16,781 nucleotides of DNA from Methylomicrobium sp035916875 (GCF_035916875.1 NZ_JAXUHN010000025.1:1-16781); one strand, 5' to 3'. Positions 1 to 7,975 are shown, numbered from the stretch's first letter. Numbers and translations are program-made. The notes: generated by a model not told the origin, from the letters alone.

Positions 1-1
1 G

Positions 2-109
2 AAATACGAGTGGCTGCCATTCCAATCGTTTACACCTACCGAACTTGAGGAGGCTATCGATGAAATCGGCGCTGGTTTTGGCTCTCAATACCAATTTACT
101 TTCTGCTAA
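2..109 (+). CDS. 3' end of an unidentified CDS (partial)
   Basis: An open frame enters from the left edge (codons start at base 2) and ends at TAA 107-109. It gives 35 residues that start KYEWLPFQSFTPTELEEAID and end in QYQFTFC. The mix of acidic and aromatic residues looks like real protein, but I cannot assign a family from so short a tail. It lies on the same strand as the sterol cluster and only 91 bases upstream of the DHCR24 start, so it may be co-transcribed with it. It could be another sterol gene or an unrelated neighbour; the sequence to the left of the window would decide. Confidence 0.5.
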   Translation, partial: KYEWLPFQSFTPTELEEAIDEIGAGFGSQYQFTFC

Positions 110-200
110 GCACTTACACGGATATAGCTGGCATGAAATAATAGGGCAACGATCAAGGATCGAGAATTGTTCTTTTACCGATTAACTTAGGCTTAACCCA

Positions 201-1772
201 GTGATAAAACTCGATCAATTATTCGAACACGTATTAACCCATTACCGCGGCATATTCGCCACCCTTTTTCTGCTGCCCGTGTCGTCGGCCTATGGCGCCT
301 ACGCCAGCCTCCGTAACTGGATTACTTTCCGCTTTAACAGCGCTCCCGCCAAACACGATGCCAGGGTTGACGCGGTGATCGATCAAATCGAGGACTGGAA
401 AAAGCAAGGCTCGGTGCAAAAACTTTGCACCGCAAGATCAGGTTGGAAAACCATGAGCGAACTGGTGCCTAAATATAAGCTTTCGCACCGCAAGATCGAT
501 GTCGGCCTGTACGACATACTGGAAATAGACGAGCAGCGCGGCATCGTCCGGGTGGAACCGCTGGCGACCATGGGCCAGATTTCGCGCAGCCTGATTTCCC
601 GGGGATGGACTCTTCCAGTGGTGCCGGAGTTGGACAGTCTGACGGTGGGCGGTTTGATTATGGGTTTCGGGGTGGAAACCAGCAGCCATAAATATGGGCT
701 ATTCCAGCATATTTGCGCATCCTTCGAGGTCGTGACGGCGGAGGGCCGGCTGGTCAAATGCAGTCCTTCGGAAAATTCCGATCTGTTTTATCAGATTCCG
801 TGGAGCCATGGCACGCTAGGCTTTCTGGTGGCTGCCGAAGTGAAGATCATTCCGGTCAAAAAGTATGTTCGGCTGCACTACCGGCCTGTTTATTCACTGG
901 ATGCCATGGTCAGTGTTTTCGAGCAAGCCAGCCGCGATACCGAAAACAACGATTTCGTCGAAGCTCTGGTTTACAGCCGCGACCAGGCGGTGATCATGGT
1001 CGGCACGTTCGCCGATACCGTCGGTGCGGACGGATCTTTGAATGCTATCGGGCGATGGTATCAGCCTTGGTTTTACAAGCATGTCCAAACCTATTTGCAA
1101 CAAGGAAAGGAACGCGTCGAATATCTGCCGGTGCGGGATTATTTTCACCGGCACACTCGCAGCTATTTCTGGGCCATGGAGGAAATCATTGCTTTCGGCA
1201 ATCATCCGATTTTCAGGGCGTTGCTGGGCTGGGCCTTGCCGCCTAGCATCGAATTGTTGAAATACACGGAAACCGAAACCACCCGGCGGCTAAGGGAAAA
1301 GTTTCACGTGGTTCAGGACATGCTGATGCCGATCCGCTATCTGAAGCAGTCCATTGACTATTTCGATGCGCATTTCCGCTTATACCCCTTATGGCTTTCG
1401 CCGATGGTGATCAAGGATAACGGCGGACAGCCCGGCTTTGTCCATCCCTTCAGGACAGAGGAAGGCGCCGTGGACGAAATGTATGTGGATATCGGCGCCT
1501 ACGGTACGCCGGACAAAAAAGATTTCGATAACGCCGTCGCCCTGCCGTTGCTGGAAAAATTCGTGATCGAACATCGGGGCTACCAAGCCTTGTATGCGAG
1601 AACCTTCATGAGTCGGGAGGATTTCAGGACCATGTTCGACCATGCCGGCTATGACCTCTTGCGGGAGCGATTGCCGTATTGCCGGCAGGCCTTCGATGAG
1701 GTGTATGACAAGGTTTCCTCGCAAGGCAGGATTTCGCCGATCGAGATGAGGAAGCTGGAAAAGGCCGGTTGA
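201..1772 (+). CDS. DHCR24: Delta(24)-sterol reductase, DHCR24-type FAD-dependent oxidoreductase
   Basis: This 523-residue protein resembles animal DHCR24 (human about 516 residues) along its whole length, as I recall that sequence. DHCR24 reduces the C24-C25 double bond of the sterol side chain using FAD and NADPH. The N-terminus keeps the hydrophobic membrane segment (about residues 17-38). Next comes the FAD-binding type-4 (PCMH) domain, with EPLATMGQ near 120, the LTVGGLIMG glycine motif (V149, G150, G151) and SSHKYG at 161-166. The C-terminal half keeps family stretches such as HRHTRS, HVVQDML and DIGAYG. The start is GTG at 201: an in-frame stop lies at 183-185 and the next Met is about 85 residues in, after the conserved N-terminus. 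No strong Shine-Dalgarno is visible. It is the first recognised gene of the sterol cluster, and its codons are noticeably GC-rich. The family is secure; activity on a C-14-demethylated sterol is inferred. Confidence 0.93.
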   Translation: MIKLDQLFEHVLTHYRGIFATLFLLPVSSAYGAYASLRNWITFRFNSAPAKHDARVDAVIDQIEDWKKQGSVQKLCTARSGWKTMSELVPKYKLSHRKIDVGLYDILEIDEQRGIVRVEPLATMGQISRSLISRGWTLPVVPELDSLTVGGLIMGFGVETSSHKYGLFQHICASFEVVTAEGRLVKCSPSENSDLFYQIPWSHGTLGFLVAAEVKIIPVKKYVRLHYRPVYSLDAMVSVFEQASRDTENNDFVEALVYSRDQAVIMVGTFADTVGADGSLNAIGRWYQPWFYKHVQTYLQQGKERVEYLPVRDYFHRHTRSYFWAMEEIIAFGNHPIFRALLGWALPPSIELLKYTETETTRRLREKFHVVQDMLMPIRYLKQSIDYFDAHFRLYPLWLSPMVIKDNGGQPGFVHPFRTEEGAVDEMYVDIGAYGTPDKKDFDNAVALPLLEKFVIEHRGYQALYARTFMSREDFRTMFDHAGYDLLRERLPYCRQAFDEVYDKVSSQGRISPIEMRKLEKAG

Positions 1773-1820
1773 GTCCTGCTGCTTTTGTTCCGATGAGCAT
1801 TCAGAAAGTTTTGTGTATTA

Positions 1821-1854
1821 GCCGGGCACCGAGTAGAATCGCAGGTTGCCTGGC
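1821..1854 (+). other. Stem-loop in the DHCR24-CYP51 spacer
   Basis: The 180-base spacer between the reductase and CYP51 contains GCCGGGCA (1821-1828) and TGCCTGGC (1847-1854). They can form an 8-bp stem with one G-U pair around an 18-base loop. No T-run follows, so it is not a typical intrinsic terminator. It may be a leader or spacer structure, or chance in a GC-rich stretch. No known riboswitch class is recognised, and the rest of the spacer shows no promoter I can support. Confidence 0.3.
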
Positions 1855-1952
1855 GCCCCTGTAACAGAAAGGGATTATGCTCTTCGAGGAATCTAGAGGT
1901 TATACCATTAGATTTAGAGTTCCTTAATGCATACAGATATCCAGCTTCAAAT

Positions 1953-3584
1953 ATGAATACGACGACTACCGAAAAATCCGTTTCGCCCGGCATGGCGCCG
2001 CCGAAAATGCCTGGCGCATTGCCGCTCTTGGGGCATATGCTCGCCTTTGGCAAAAATCCCTTTGACTACATGATGAAACTCAGAAATTCACTGGGAGAAA
2101 TCGGCGAATTCCGTATGTTTCATCAAAAAATGGTGTTGATGACCGGCCCTGAAGCGAATGAAGCTTTTTTTCGCGCGCCCGACGCGCAACTGGATCAAAG
2201 CCAGGCATATAAAATCATGACGCCTATTTTCGGTAAAGGCGTGGTTTTTGATGCGCCGCCGCATAAAAAAGACCAACAGCTTAAAATGCTGATGCCGGTA
2301 TTGCGCGATAAGCCGATGCGTGGCTACGCCCAAGTGATCGTCCGGGAAGTCGAACAAATGATTGCCCGGTGGGGCGATGCCGGCGAAATTGATTTGCTTG
2401 AGTTTATGAAAGAACTCACCATTTACACCTCCAGTCACTGTTTGTTGGGCGATGAATTCCGCTATGAACTGAATGAAGAATTCGCAAAAATTTATCACGA
2501 CCTTGAAAAAGGCGTAAATCCGCTGGCTTTTGTTTTTCCTTATTTGCCTTTGCCGGTATTTCGCCGTCGCGATAAGGCACGCGCCAGGCTTCAAGAATTA
2601 GTCACCGGTATTATTGCCAAAAGAGCACGGAAGCCGGAGAAAAGTGAAGACGCGTTTCAAATGCTGATTGATGCCCGCTATGATGACGGCAGCAGCCTAT
2701 CCGCGCATGAAATCACGGGCATGTTAATCGGTACAATATTCGCTGGCCACCATACCACGGCAGGAACGGCGGCCTGGACCTTGCTGGAATTGGCGCGCCG
2801 GCCTGAATATCTGCGGCTTGTATTGAATGAACTGGATGCTAACTTCGGGACTGATGGCGAAGTCACATTTCAATCTTTACGTGAAACTCCGGCACTGGAA
2901 AACGTGATTAAAGAAGTGTTGCGCCTGCATCCGCCGTTGATTTTTTTAATCCGCAAAGTGATGCGGGATTTTCATTTTAAAGGCTATATCGTCAAAGCCG
3001 GCAAATACGTTTGTGCCTCGCCGCGGGTATCGCACCGTATTGCGGATATTTTCCCCGATCCGGAAAAATTCGATCCTGAGCGCTATTCGGAAACGCGCCA
3101 GGAAGATGCCAGGCCTTTCAGTTGGATTGCCTTTGGCGGCGGCAAACACAAATGCAGCGGCAACGCGTTTGCGATGCTGCAACTCAAAGCCATTTTCAGC
3201 ATTTTGTTACGCCGATATACCTTTGAACTGATCGACGGCAAAGACAGTTATCAGGACGATTTCACCCAAATGGTGGTGCAACCGTTATCGCCTTGCCGTG
3301 TCCGTTATCTAAAACGCACGGACATTAAAGGCGCCGCTGCCGACTCAGTGAGTAATAAAGCGCAAGGAAACATTCAAACCGGTCCCGGCTATCATATAAA
3401 AATCGACCGGGAGCTTTGCCAAGGCCATGCGACTTGCATGACTGAAGCGCCCGAGCTTTTTTACGTAGACGACGCAGGCAATGTCACTGTCTTACAAGAA
3501 TACCCGCCGCTGGACTTGCTGGCGAAAGCCCGGCAAGCCGAAAAATACTGCCCAACCCAAGCAATTAAAATTGAACTGAAGTAG
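1953..3584 (+). CDS. cyp51: Sterol 14-alpha-demethylase (CYP51) fused to a [3Fe-4S] ferredoxin
   Basis: This is a 543-residue cytochrome P450 with a built-in electron carrier. It removes the 14-alpha-methyl group of lanosterol-type sterols in three oxygenation steps. P450 marks are the I-helix motif AGHHTT (264-269), the K-helix ExxR (E321, R324) and the heme loop FGGGKHKCSG (394-403) with thiolate ligand Cys401. FGKGVVFDAP in the B-C region is CYP51-like. After a hydrophilic linker (about 447-480) comes a small ferredoxin domain with Cys489, Cys495 (CQGHATC) and Cys533 followed by Pro. Three cysteines fit a [3Fe-4S] cluster. The same fusion is known from Methylococcus capsulatus. The N-terminus has no obvious membrane anchor, so the enzyme is probably soluble or peripheral. 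The start at 1953 has no clear ribosome site; Met14 is an alternative. The next gene follows after 19 bases, suggesting an operon. Confidence 0.95.
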   Translation: MNTTTTEKSVSPGMAPPKMPGALPLLGHMLAFGKNPFDYMMKLRNSLGEIGEFRMFHQKMVLMTGPEANEAFFRAPDAQLDQSQAYKIMTPIFGKGVVFDAPPHKKDQQLKMLMPVLRDKPMRGYAQVIVREVEQMIARWGDAGEIDLLEFMKELTIYTSSHCLLGDEFRYELNEEFAKIYHDLEKGVNPLAFVFPYLPLPVFRRRDKARARLQELVTGIIAKRARKPEKSEDAFQMLIDARYDDGSSLSAHEITGMLIGTIFAGHHTTAGTAAWTLLELARRPEYLRLVLNELDANFGTDGEVTFQSLRETPALENVIKEVLRLHPPLIFLIRKVMRDFHFKGYIVKAGKYVCASPRVSHRIADIFPDPEKFDPERYSETRQEDARPFSWIAFGGGKHKCSGNAFAMLQLKAIFSILLRRYTFELIDGKDSYQDDFTQMVVQPLSPCRVRYLKRTDIKGAAADSVSNKAQGNIQTGPGYHIKIDRELCQGHATCMTEAPELFYVDDAGNVTVLQEYPPLDLLAKARQAEKYCPTQAIKIELK

Positions 3585-3603
3585 AACGCATAAGAGTCGA
3601 AAA

Positions 3604-4206
3604 ATGGCCGCATATCCCAGAGCAGAACTTGAGGAAATGGTTGAACGTTGGTTGCAGGCGAATCGCGACGCTGAAAAAGAAGGCAACTGGCCCAAACACT
3701 TAGGTAAAATGTATACTGATGACGCCGAATATCGCTGGAATATCGGCCCTAATGAAGAATTTGTTGCGCGTAGCCGTAAGGAAATAGAAGAATGGGCTTT
3801 AGGCGTGCAAATGGAAGGCTTTGAACAATGGCGCTATCCGTACCACCGCATTTTAATCGACGAAAAACAGGGCGAAGTGATAGGCTTGTGGCGTCAAGTG
3901 TCGCCTGCGCTACGTGAAGACGGAACGCATTATGAAGTCGCGGGCATTGGCGGTTCCTGGTTTCGGTATGGCGGCAATTTTAAATGGGAATGGCAACGGG
4001 ATTTTTTTGATTTAGGCAATGTGAAAGCCTTGTTTTTCGAGTTGGCCGCCGACGGCAAACTCGACCCGGCCGTCAAAAGGAAAATCGGCAAATTGGCCAA
4101 AGGACAATTACTGCCCGGTCACGAACGTTTGCGCAAACCGCCCGGTTTGTTGAAAAAGCTGAAGGGGTTTTTGGTAATGGTACGTATTGCTTTGTTTAAT
4201 GAATGA
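3604..4206 (+). CDS. Uncharacterised NTF2/SnoaL-like protein of the sterol cluster
   Basis: This 200-residue protein has no signal peptide or membrane helix. The N-terminal part (about 1-140) looks like an NTF2/SnoaL cone fold. An amphipathic helix with WLQANRDAEKEG leads into MYTDDAEYRWNIGP (36-49), which is followed by alternating strand-like segments rich in Trp and Tyr. The C-terminal ~60 residues are basic and hydrophobic (LLKKLKGFLVMV) and could touch membranes. The fold family includes ketosteroid isomerase, polyketide cyclases and many proteins of unknown role. By eye, the ketosteroid isomerase base Asp38 would fall at Trp45/Asn46, so that chemistry is not supported. The gene starts 19 bases after cyp51 and ends 79 bases before the cyclase, so a role in sterol processing or carriage is likely by context, but the reaction is unknown. 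The fold call is by pattern only. Confidence 0.7.
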   Translation: MAAYPRAELEEMVERWLQANRDAEKEGNWPKHLGKMYTDDAEYRWNIGPNEEFVARSRKEIEEWALGVQMEGFEQWRYPYHRILIDEKQGEVIGLWRQVSPALREDGTHYEVAGIGGSWFRYGGNFKWEWQRDFFDLGNVKALFFELAADGKLDPAVKRKIGKLAKGQLLPGHERLRKPPGLLKKLKGFLVMVRIALFNE

Positions 4207-4285
4207 TTCCAAAACGCATGGCTACCCTTCTTCAAAGGATCGCATCTGTTGCTCAACCCCGCTAAAAGGAACATCACAATAATCT

Positions 4286-6529
4286 ATGCTGCATGTAAAA
4301 CCCGCTTGGAAAAACTGGCAACTGATCACTGAAAAAGGCCGACAAATTTGGGCATACAAGCCTGGCTCAAATAATATCGATGAACATCTACAACATGTTG
4401 ATGACCTCTCGGACGAAGAAATAGTACGGTTTGCCGAAGATTTTCAGTTCGACGCATTTCAGAATCCCAATTCCGGCGACAAGGTTTACCGGCACGCCGC
4501 TGTCAACGCCAGGTTCAAGGAATTTACCGGACAAATCCCGCGAGCAGAAAACCCTGAAGAGCAAAAAATCGTGGAAGCGCTCGTCAAGGGTATGAACTAC
4601 TACTCATATTTGCAGAGCGAAGAGGGGCATTGGCCGGGCGATTACGGCGGTCCGCTATTTCTTTTACCCGGTCTGCTGATCGCTTCTTTTATTTCCGATA
4701 CCCCGTTTCCCAAAGCGCACCGGGAAATGATGAAGGTTTATTTATTCAACCATCAAAATAAAGATGCCGGCTGGGGCATGCATATCGAAGGCGAATCGAC
4801 CATGTTTGGCACCGTCATGCAATATGTGGCGTTGCGTCTTTTGGGAGTGGATAAGGATCATGAACAGCTGATCAAGGCTAGGGCGTGGATCAAAAGCCAT
4901 GGCGGCGCAACCGGCATCCCTTCCTGGGGGAAATTTTATCTTGCTGTTTTGAATCTATACGACTGGCAAGGTTTTAACAGTCTGTTTCCGGAAATGTGGT
5001 TATTTCCCAAATGGCTGCCGGTACATCCCTGGCGCTACTGGTGTCACACGCGCATGGTTTACCTGCCGATGGCCTATTGCTATGCGCAGCGGATTAAAGC
5101 ACGCGAAAATGAACTGATTTTGTCCCTAAGGGAGGAAATTTATAACGAAGATTTCGCTTCCATTGATTGGCCGAAGCAACGTAATGCCGTTTGTGGAAAA
5201 GATTGCTATACCACCCCGTCTCCGGTACTGAAGTGGATGAATTTTTTCACCAATAATTATGAAAAATTCAAATGCGCCTGGTTACGAAAAAAGTCTACAA
5301 GCTACATTTTGAAATACCTCGATGCCGAGGATGAGCAAACCGGCTACCTCAACATAGGCCCCGTCAATCAAGCCATTAATTCTATTTGTATCTGGCATGC
5401 CTATGGCAAAGATTCCGAACGATTTAAAAAGCATGTCGCGCGTTGGTACGATTATTTATGGGTTGCCGAAGATGGCATGAAAATGAATGGTTACAACGGT
5501 TCGCAGCTTTGGGACACCGCTTTTGCAACCCGCGCCATGCTGGAAAGTGATCTGTGTAAACTGTTTCCTGCGACGATTGCAAAAAGCTATCGGTTTATCG
5601 AACTATCGCAAATTCAGACTGAACATTCGACGCATGCCGAGTTTTTCCGTCATCCCATGATAGGCAGTTGGCCCTTTTCAACGGCTGAACAAGGCTGGCC
5701 GGTTGCAGATTGCACGGCAGAAGGCTTAAGCGCTACGTTGGCTATTCATGGTTCGGGGCTGGTTAAACCGGAGATTGATGAAATACGCATTAAAAAAGCC
5801 GTTGATGTTATCCTTTCTTACCAAAATAGCGATGGCGGCTGGGCAACCTATGAATTGACTCGAGCACCCAAGTGGCTGGAAAAACTTAATCCTTCTGAAG
5901 TGTTTGCCGACATTATGATCGATTATTCGTGGACGGAGTGTACGGCAGCTTGCGTTATTTCGTTACTGGAAATTCAGGAAACGGATCCTGCATATAAAAA
6001 CAGCGAGATACGCAAAGCTATTAGCGCAGGGCTCAGTTTTATCCTTAAGCAGCAAAAGCCGGATGGTTCCTGGTATGGCGGCTGGGCGGTGTGTTTTACC
6101 TATGCGACCTGGTTCGGCGTGGAAGCGCTCAGTAAGGCCAAGGGTAGGGGGTATCATGACGATGCGACATTAGCAGACGGCGTAAACAAAGCCTGCGCCT
6201 TTTTAGTCGGCAAACAAAAAGCGGATGGCGGCTGGGGCGAGACGTTCGAATCGTGTTCCAAGCTGGTTTATTCCGAGGCATCGGCGTCTCAAGCAGTTAA
6301 TACGGCTTGGGCCTTGCTGGCGCTGATGGCCGCTGAGTACAGCGAAAGAGAAGTTATCAAATCGGGCATTAATGTGCTGTTGAATAAACAAAGCGGCATC
6401 GGCGATTGGCCCCAGGAAAGCATTTCCGGCGTTTTTAATTATAACTGCATGATAACCTATGCCAACTACAGGAATATCTTTCCCATCTGGGCGTTGAGCC
6501 GATACTATAGGCGGACTATTCAGGGATGA
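4286..6529 (+). CDS. osc: Oxidosqualene cyclase (probable lanosterol synthase)
   Basis: This 747-residue triterpene cyclase folds 2,3-oxidosqualene into a tetracyclic sterol. The catalytic motif is DCTAE (475-479). Asp475 matches the proton-donating Asp455 of human lanosterol synthase. Squalene-hopene cyclases carry DDTA instead, so this is a sterol-type cyclase. QW repeats are present (QNSDGGW, QKPDGSW, QKADGGW), with GYNGSQLWD near 402-410 and the conserved CMITYANYRNIFPIWAL C-terminus. Val473, two residues before the catalytic Asp, is the lanosterol-synthase state (Ile in cycloartenol synthase). Gln469 matches yeast ERG7, while Tyr403 matches plant cycloartenol synthase. The length fits the eukaryotic family. 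ATG 4286 is the first start after an in-frame stop at 4280-4282; the nearest purine-rich site (AAGGA) is rather far upstream. The stop overlaps an ATG of the next frame (ATGA). The enzyme is probably monotopic in the inner membrane. Confidence 0.95.
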   Translation: MLHVKPAWKNWQLITEKGRQIWAYKPGSNNIDEHLQHVDDLSDEEIVRFAEDFQFDAFQNPNSGDKVYRHAAVNARFKEFTGQIPRAENPEEQKIVEALVKGMNYYSYLQSEEGHWPGDYGGPLFLLPGLLIASFISDTPFPKAHREMMKVYLFNHQNKDAGWGMHIEGESTMFGTVMQYVALRLLGVDKDHEQLIKARAWIKSHGGATGIPSWGKFYLAVLNLYDWQGFNSLFPEMWLFPKWLPVHPWRYWCHTRMVYLPMAYCYAQRIKARENELILSLREEIYNEDFASIDWPKQRNAVCGKDCYTTPSPVLKWMNFFTNNYEKFKCAWLRKKSTSYILKYLDAEDEQTGYLNIGPVNQAINSICIWHAYGKDSERFKKHVARWYDYLWVAEDGMKMNGYNGSQLWDTAFATRAMLESDLCKLFPATIAKSYRFIELSQIQTEHSTHAEFFRHPMIGSWPFSTAEQGWPVADCTAEGLSATLAIHGSGLVKPEIDEIRIKKAVDVILSYQNSDGGWATYELTRAPKWLEKLNPSEVFADIMIDYSWTECTAACVISLLEIQETDPAYKNSEIRKAISAGLSFILKQQKPDGSWYGGWAVCFTYATWFGVEALSKAKGRGYHDDATLADGVNKACAFLVGKQKADGGWGETFESCSKLVYSEASASQAVNTAWALLALMAAEYSEREVIKSGINVLLNKQSGIGDWPQESISGVFNYNCMITYANYRNIFPIWALSRYYRRTIQG

Positions 6530-6564
6530 TAAATGAATCAACGCAGTTTAATGAGCTCGTACCC

Positions 6565-6570
6565 GGGGGG
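6565..6570 (+). promoter_or_regulatory. Ribosome binding site deciding the squalene monooxygenase start
   Basis: A GGGGGG run sits six bases before ATG 6577, whereas the ATG at 6526 has no purine-rich site at suitable distance and could be used only by coupling to the overlapping cyclase stop. This supports the shorter protein. Confidence 0.55.
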
Positions 6571-6576
6571 CTTAGT

Positions 6577-7890
6577 ATGAAGTCGGAGTTCGACATTTGC
6601 ATTATCGGAGCAGGGATGGCGGGCGCCACCATCGCCGCTTATCTAGCCCCCAAGGGCATCAAAATCGCGTTAATCGATCAGTGTTTTAAGGAGAAAATGC
6701 GCATCGTCGGTGAATTGTTACAACCCGGAGCCGTTCAGTCATTTGAGCAAATGGGGCTCGGGTCTTTACTGGATGATTTCGATGCGCAGCCGGTTGAAGG
6801 CTATTCGCTACTGCAAGGCGAAGAAAAAATAACGATTCCTTATCCGGAAAATTTTAAGGGGATGGGCTTGCATAATGGCCGGTTTTTGCAGCGCATCAGA
6901 GCCTCTGCCCTACAAAATGAATCGGTTACGCAAATACACGGCAAAGCATTGCAATTGCTGGAAAATGAGCAGGATGAAATTATCGGTGTGAGTTATAGGG
7001 AATCTCTCTCGTCCGAGATAAAGGCCATTTATGCGCCCTTAACTATAACCAGCGACGGGTTCTTTTCAAATTTTAGAGAGCATCTGAGCAATAATGAAAA
7101 AACCGTGACATCCTACTTTATCGGTTTGATTTTAAAAAATTGTGAAATGCCTTTTCCGAAACATGGGCATGTGTTTTTGTCGGGACCGACACCGTTTATT
7201 TGTTATCCTATTTCGAGCTTTGAAGTCAGGTTATTAATTGATTTCCCGGGGGGGCAGCTTCCCAGAAAAGTAGCGCTGCAAGCGCATTTGGATGCCAATG
7301 TTACGCCTTATATTCCCGAGTGTATGCGCAGCAGCTATGAGCAGGCCTTGCGGGAAGATGGATTCAAGGTCATGCCTAATCACTATATGGCGGCTAAACC
7401 CATCATCAGGAAAGGCGCGGTAATGCTGGGCGATGCGCTTAATATGCGTCATCCGTTAACTGGCGGCGGTTTGACAGCGGTATTCTCGGATATACAAATA
7501 TTAAGTACGCATTTATTGGCTATGCCAAATTTCAACAATGCGGATTTGATTCACGAAAAAATTGAGGCGTACTACAGAGACAGGCAATACGCCAATGCCA
7601 ACCTTAATATTCTTGCCAATGCGCTATACGGCGTGATGTCGAATGATTTGCTTAAAACGGCGGTTTTCAAATATCTAAAGTGCGGCGGCGCAAACGCCCA
7701 AGAGTCGATAGCTATTTTGGCCGGATTAAACAAGAATCATTATTCTTTGATTAAACAGTTTTTTTCGGTGGCGTTGTTCGGCGCCTACGACACCGTGCGT
7801 GAAAGCATAATGAATATCCCCAAGGCAATAAAAATTCTGTCGGATGCGTTCACTATCATTAAGCCCTTGGCTAAAAATGAGCTTTGGTAG
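6577..7890 (+). CDS. sqmO: Squalene monooxygenase (squalene epoxidase)
   Basis: This FAD-dependent monooxygenase (437 residues from this start) makes 2,3-oxidosqualene from squalene and O2, the substrate of the cyclase just upstream. Near the N-terminus is the dinucleotide motif GAGMAG (residues 11-16), followed by GELLQPGAV, which is typical of squalene epoxidases. The mid-region DG motif is in TSDGFFSNFRE. The flavin motif GDALNMRHPLTGGG begins at base 7429 and is diagnostic of this family. The C-terminus has hydrophobic stretches that suggest membrane association. An in-frame ATG at 6526 overlaps the cyclase stop. I prefer ATG 6577 because it has GGGGGG six bases upstream and leaves the usual short lead before GxGxxG; the earlier start would add 17 unusual residues. 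The gene is AT-richer than its neighbours. It is the last gene of the cluster. Confidence 0.93.
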   Translation: MKSEFDICIIGAGMAGATIAAYLAPKGIKIALIDQCFKEKMRIVGELLQPGAVQSFEQMGLGSLLDDFDAQPVEGYSLLQGEEKITIPYPENFKGMGLHNGRFLQRIRASALQNESVTQIHGKALQLLENEQDEIIGVSYRESLSSEIKAIYAPLTITSDGFFSNFREHLSNNEKTVTSYFIGLILKNCEMPFPKHGHVFLSGPTPFICYPISSFEVRLLIDFPGGQLPRKVALQAHLDANVTPYIPECMRSSYEQALREDGFKVMPNHYMAAKPIIRKGAVMLGDALNMRHPLTGGGLTAVFSDIQILSTHLLAMPNFNNADLIHEKIEAYYRDRQYANANLNILANALYGVMSNDLLKTAVFKYLKCGGANAQESIAILAGLNKNHYSLIKQFFSVALFGAYDTVRESIMNIPKAIKILSDAFTIIKPLAKNELW

Positions 7891-7949
7891 CGGCGGTTGT
7901 TGGCGTTTATTTTCAATAAATCAGCACTGGCTCAATGCAATACTTTATT

Positions 7950-7975
7950 GTAATCAGCGCGAAAGCGTTGATTAC
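7950..7975. terminator. Hairpin between convergent genes, possible terminator
   Basis: GTAATCAGCGC (7950-7960), loop GAAA (7961-7964) and GCGTTGATTAC (7965-7975) form an 11-bp stem with one G-U pair and a GNRA tetraloop. It lies between the convergent squalene monooxygenase and response regulator genes, where a two-way terminator is expected. No T-run follows on either strand, so it may instead protect the 3' end of the sterol mRNA. The rest of the 7891-8173 spacer shows nothing I recognise. Confidence 0.45.

Noticed and set aside
713..1246. 177-codon + strand frame inside the reductase gene
   Set aside because: It overlaps the conserved DHCR24 sequence in another frame and has no ribosome site or recognisable protein.
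1821..1854. Riboswitch in the DHCR24-CYP51 spacer
   Set aside because: Only one simple stem is visible; no consensus of a known riboswitch class can be matched.
3604..4206. Naming the NTF2-like protein a ketosteroid isomerase
   Set aside because: The position of the KSI base Asp38 appears to be Trp45/Asn46, so the catalytic set is not seen.
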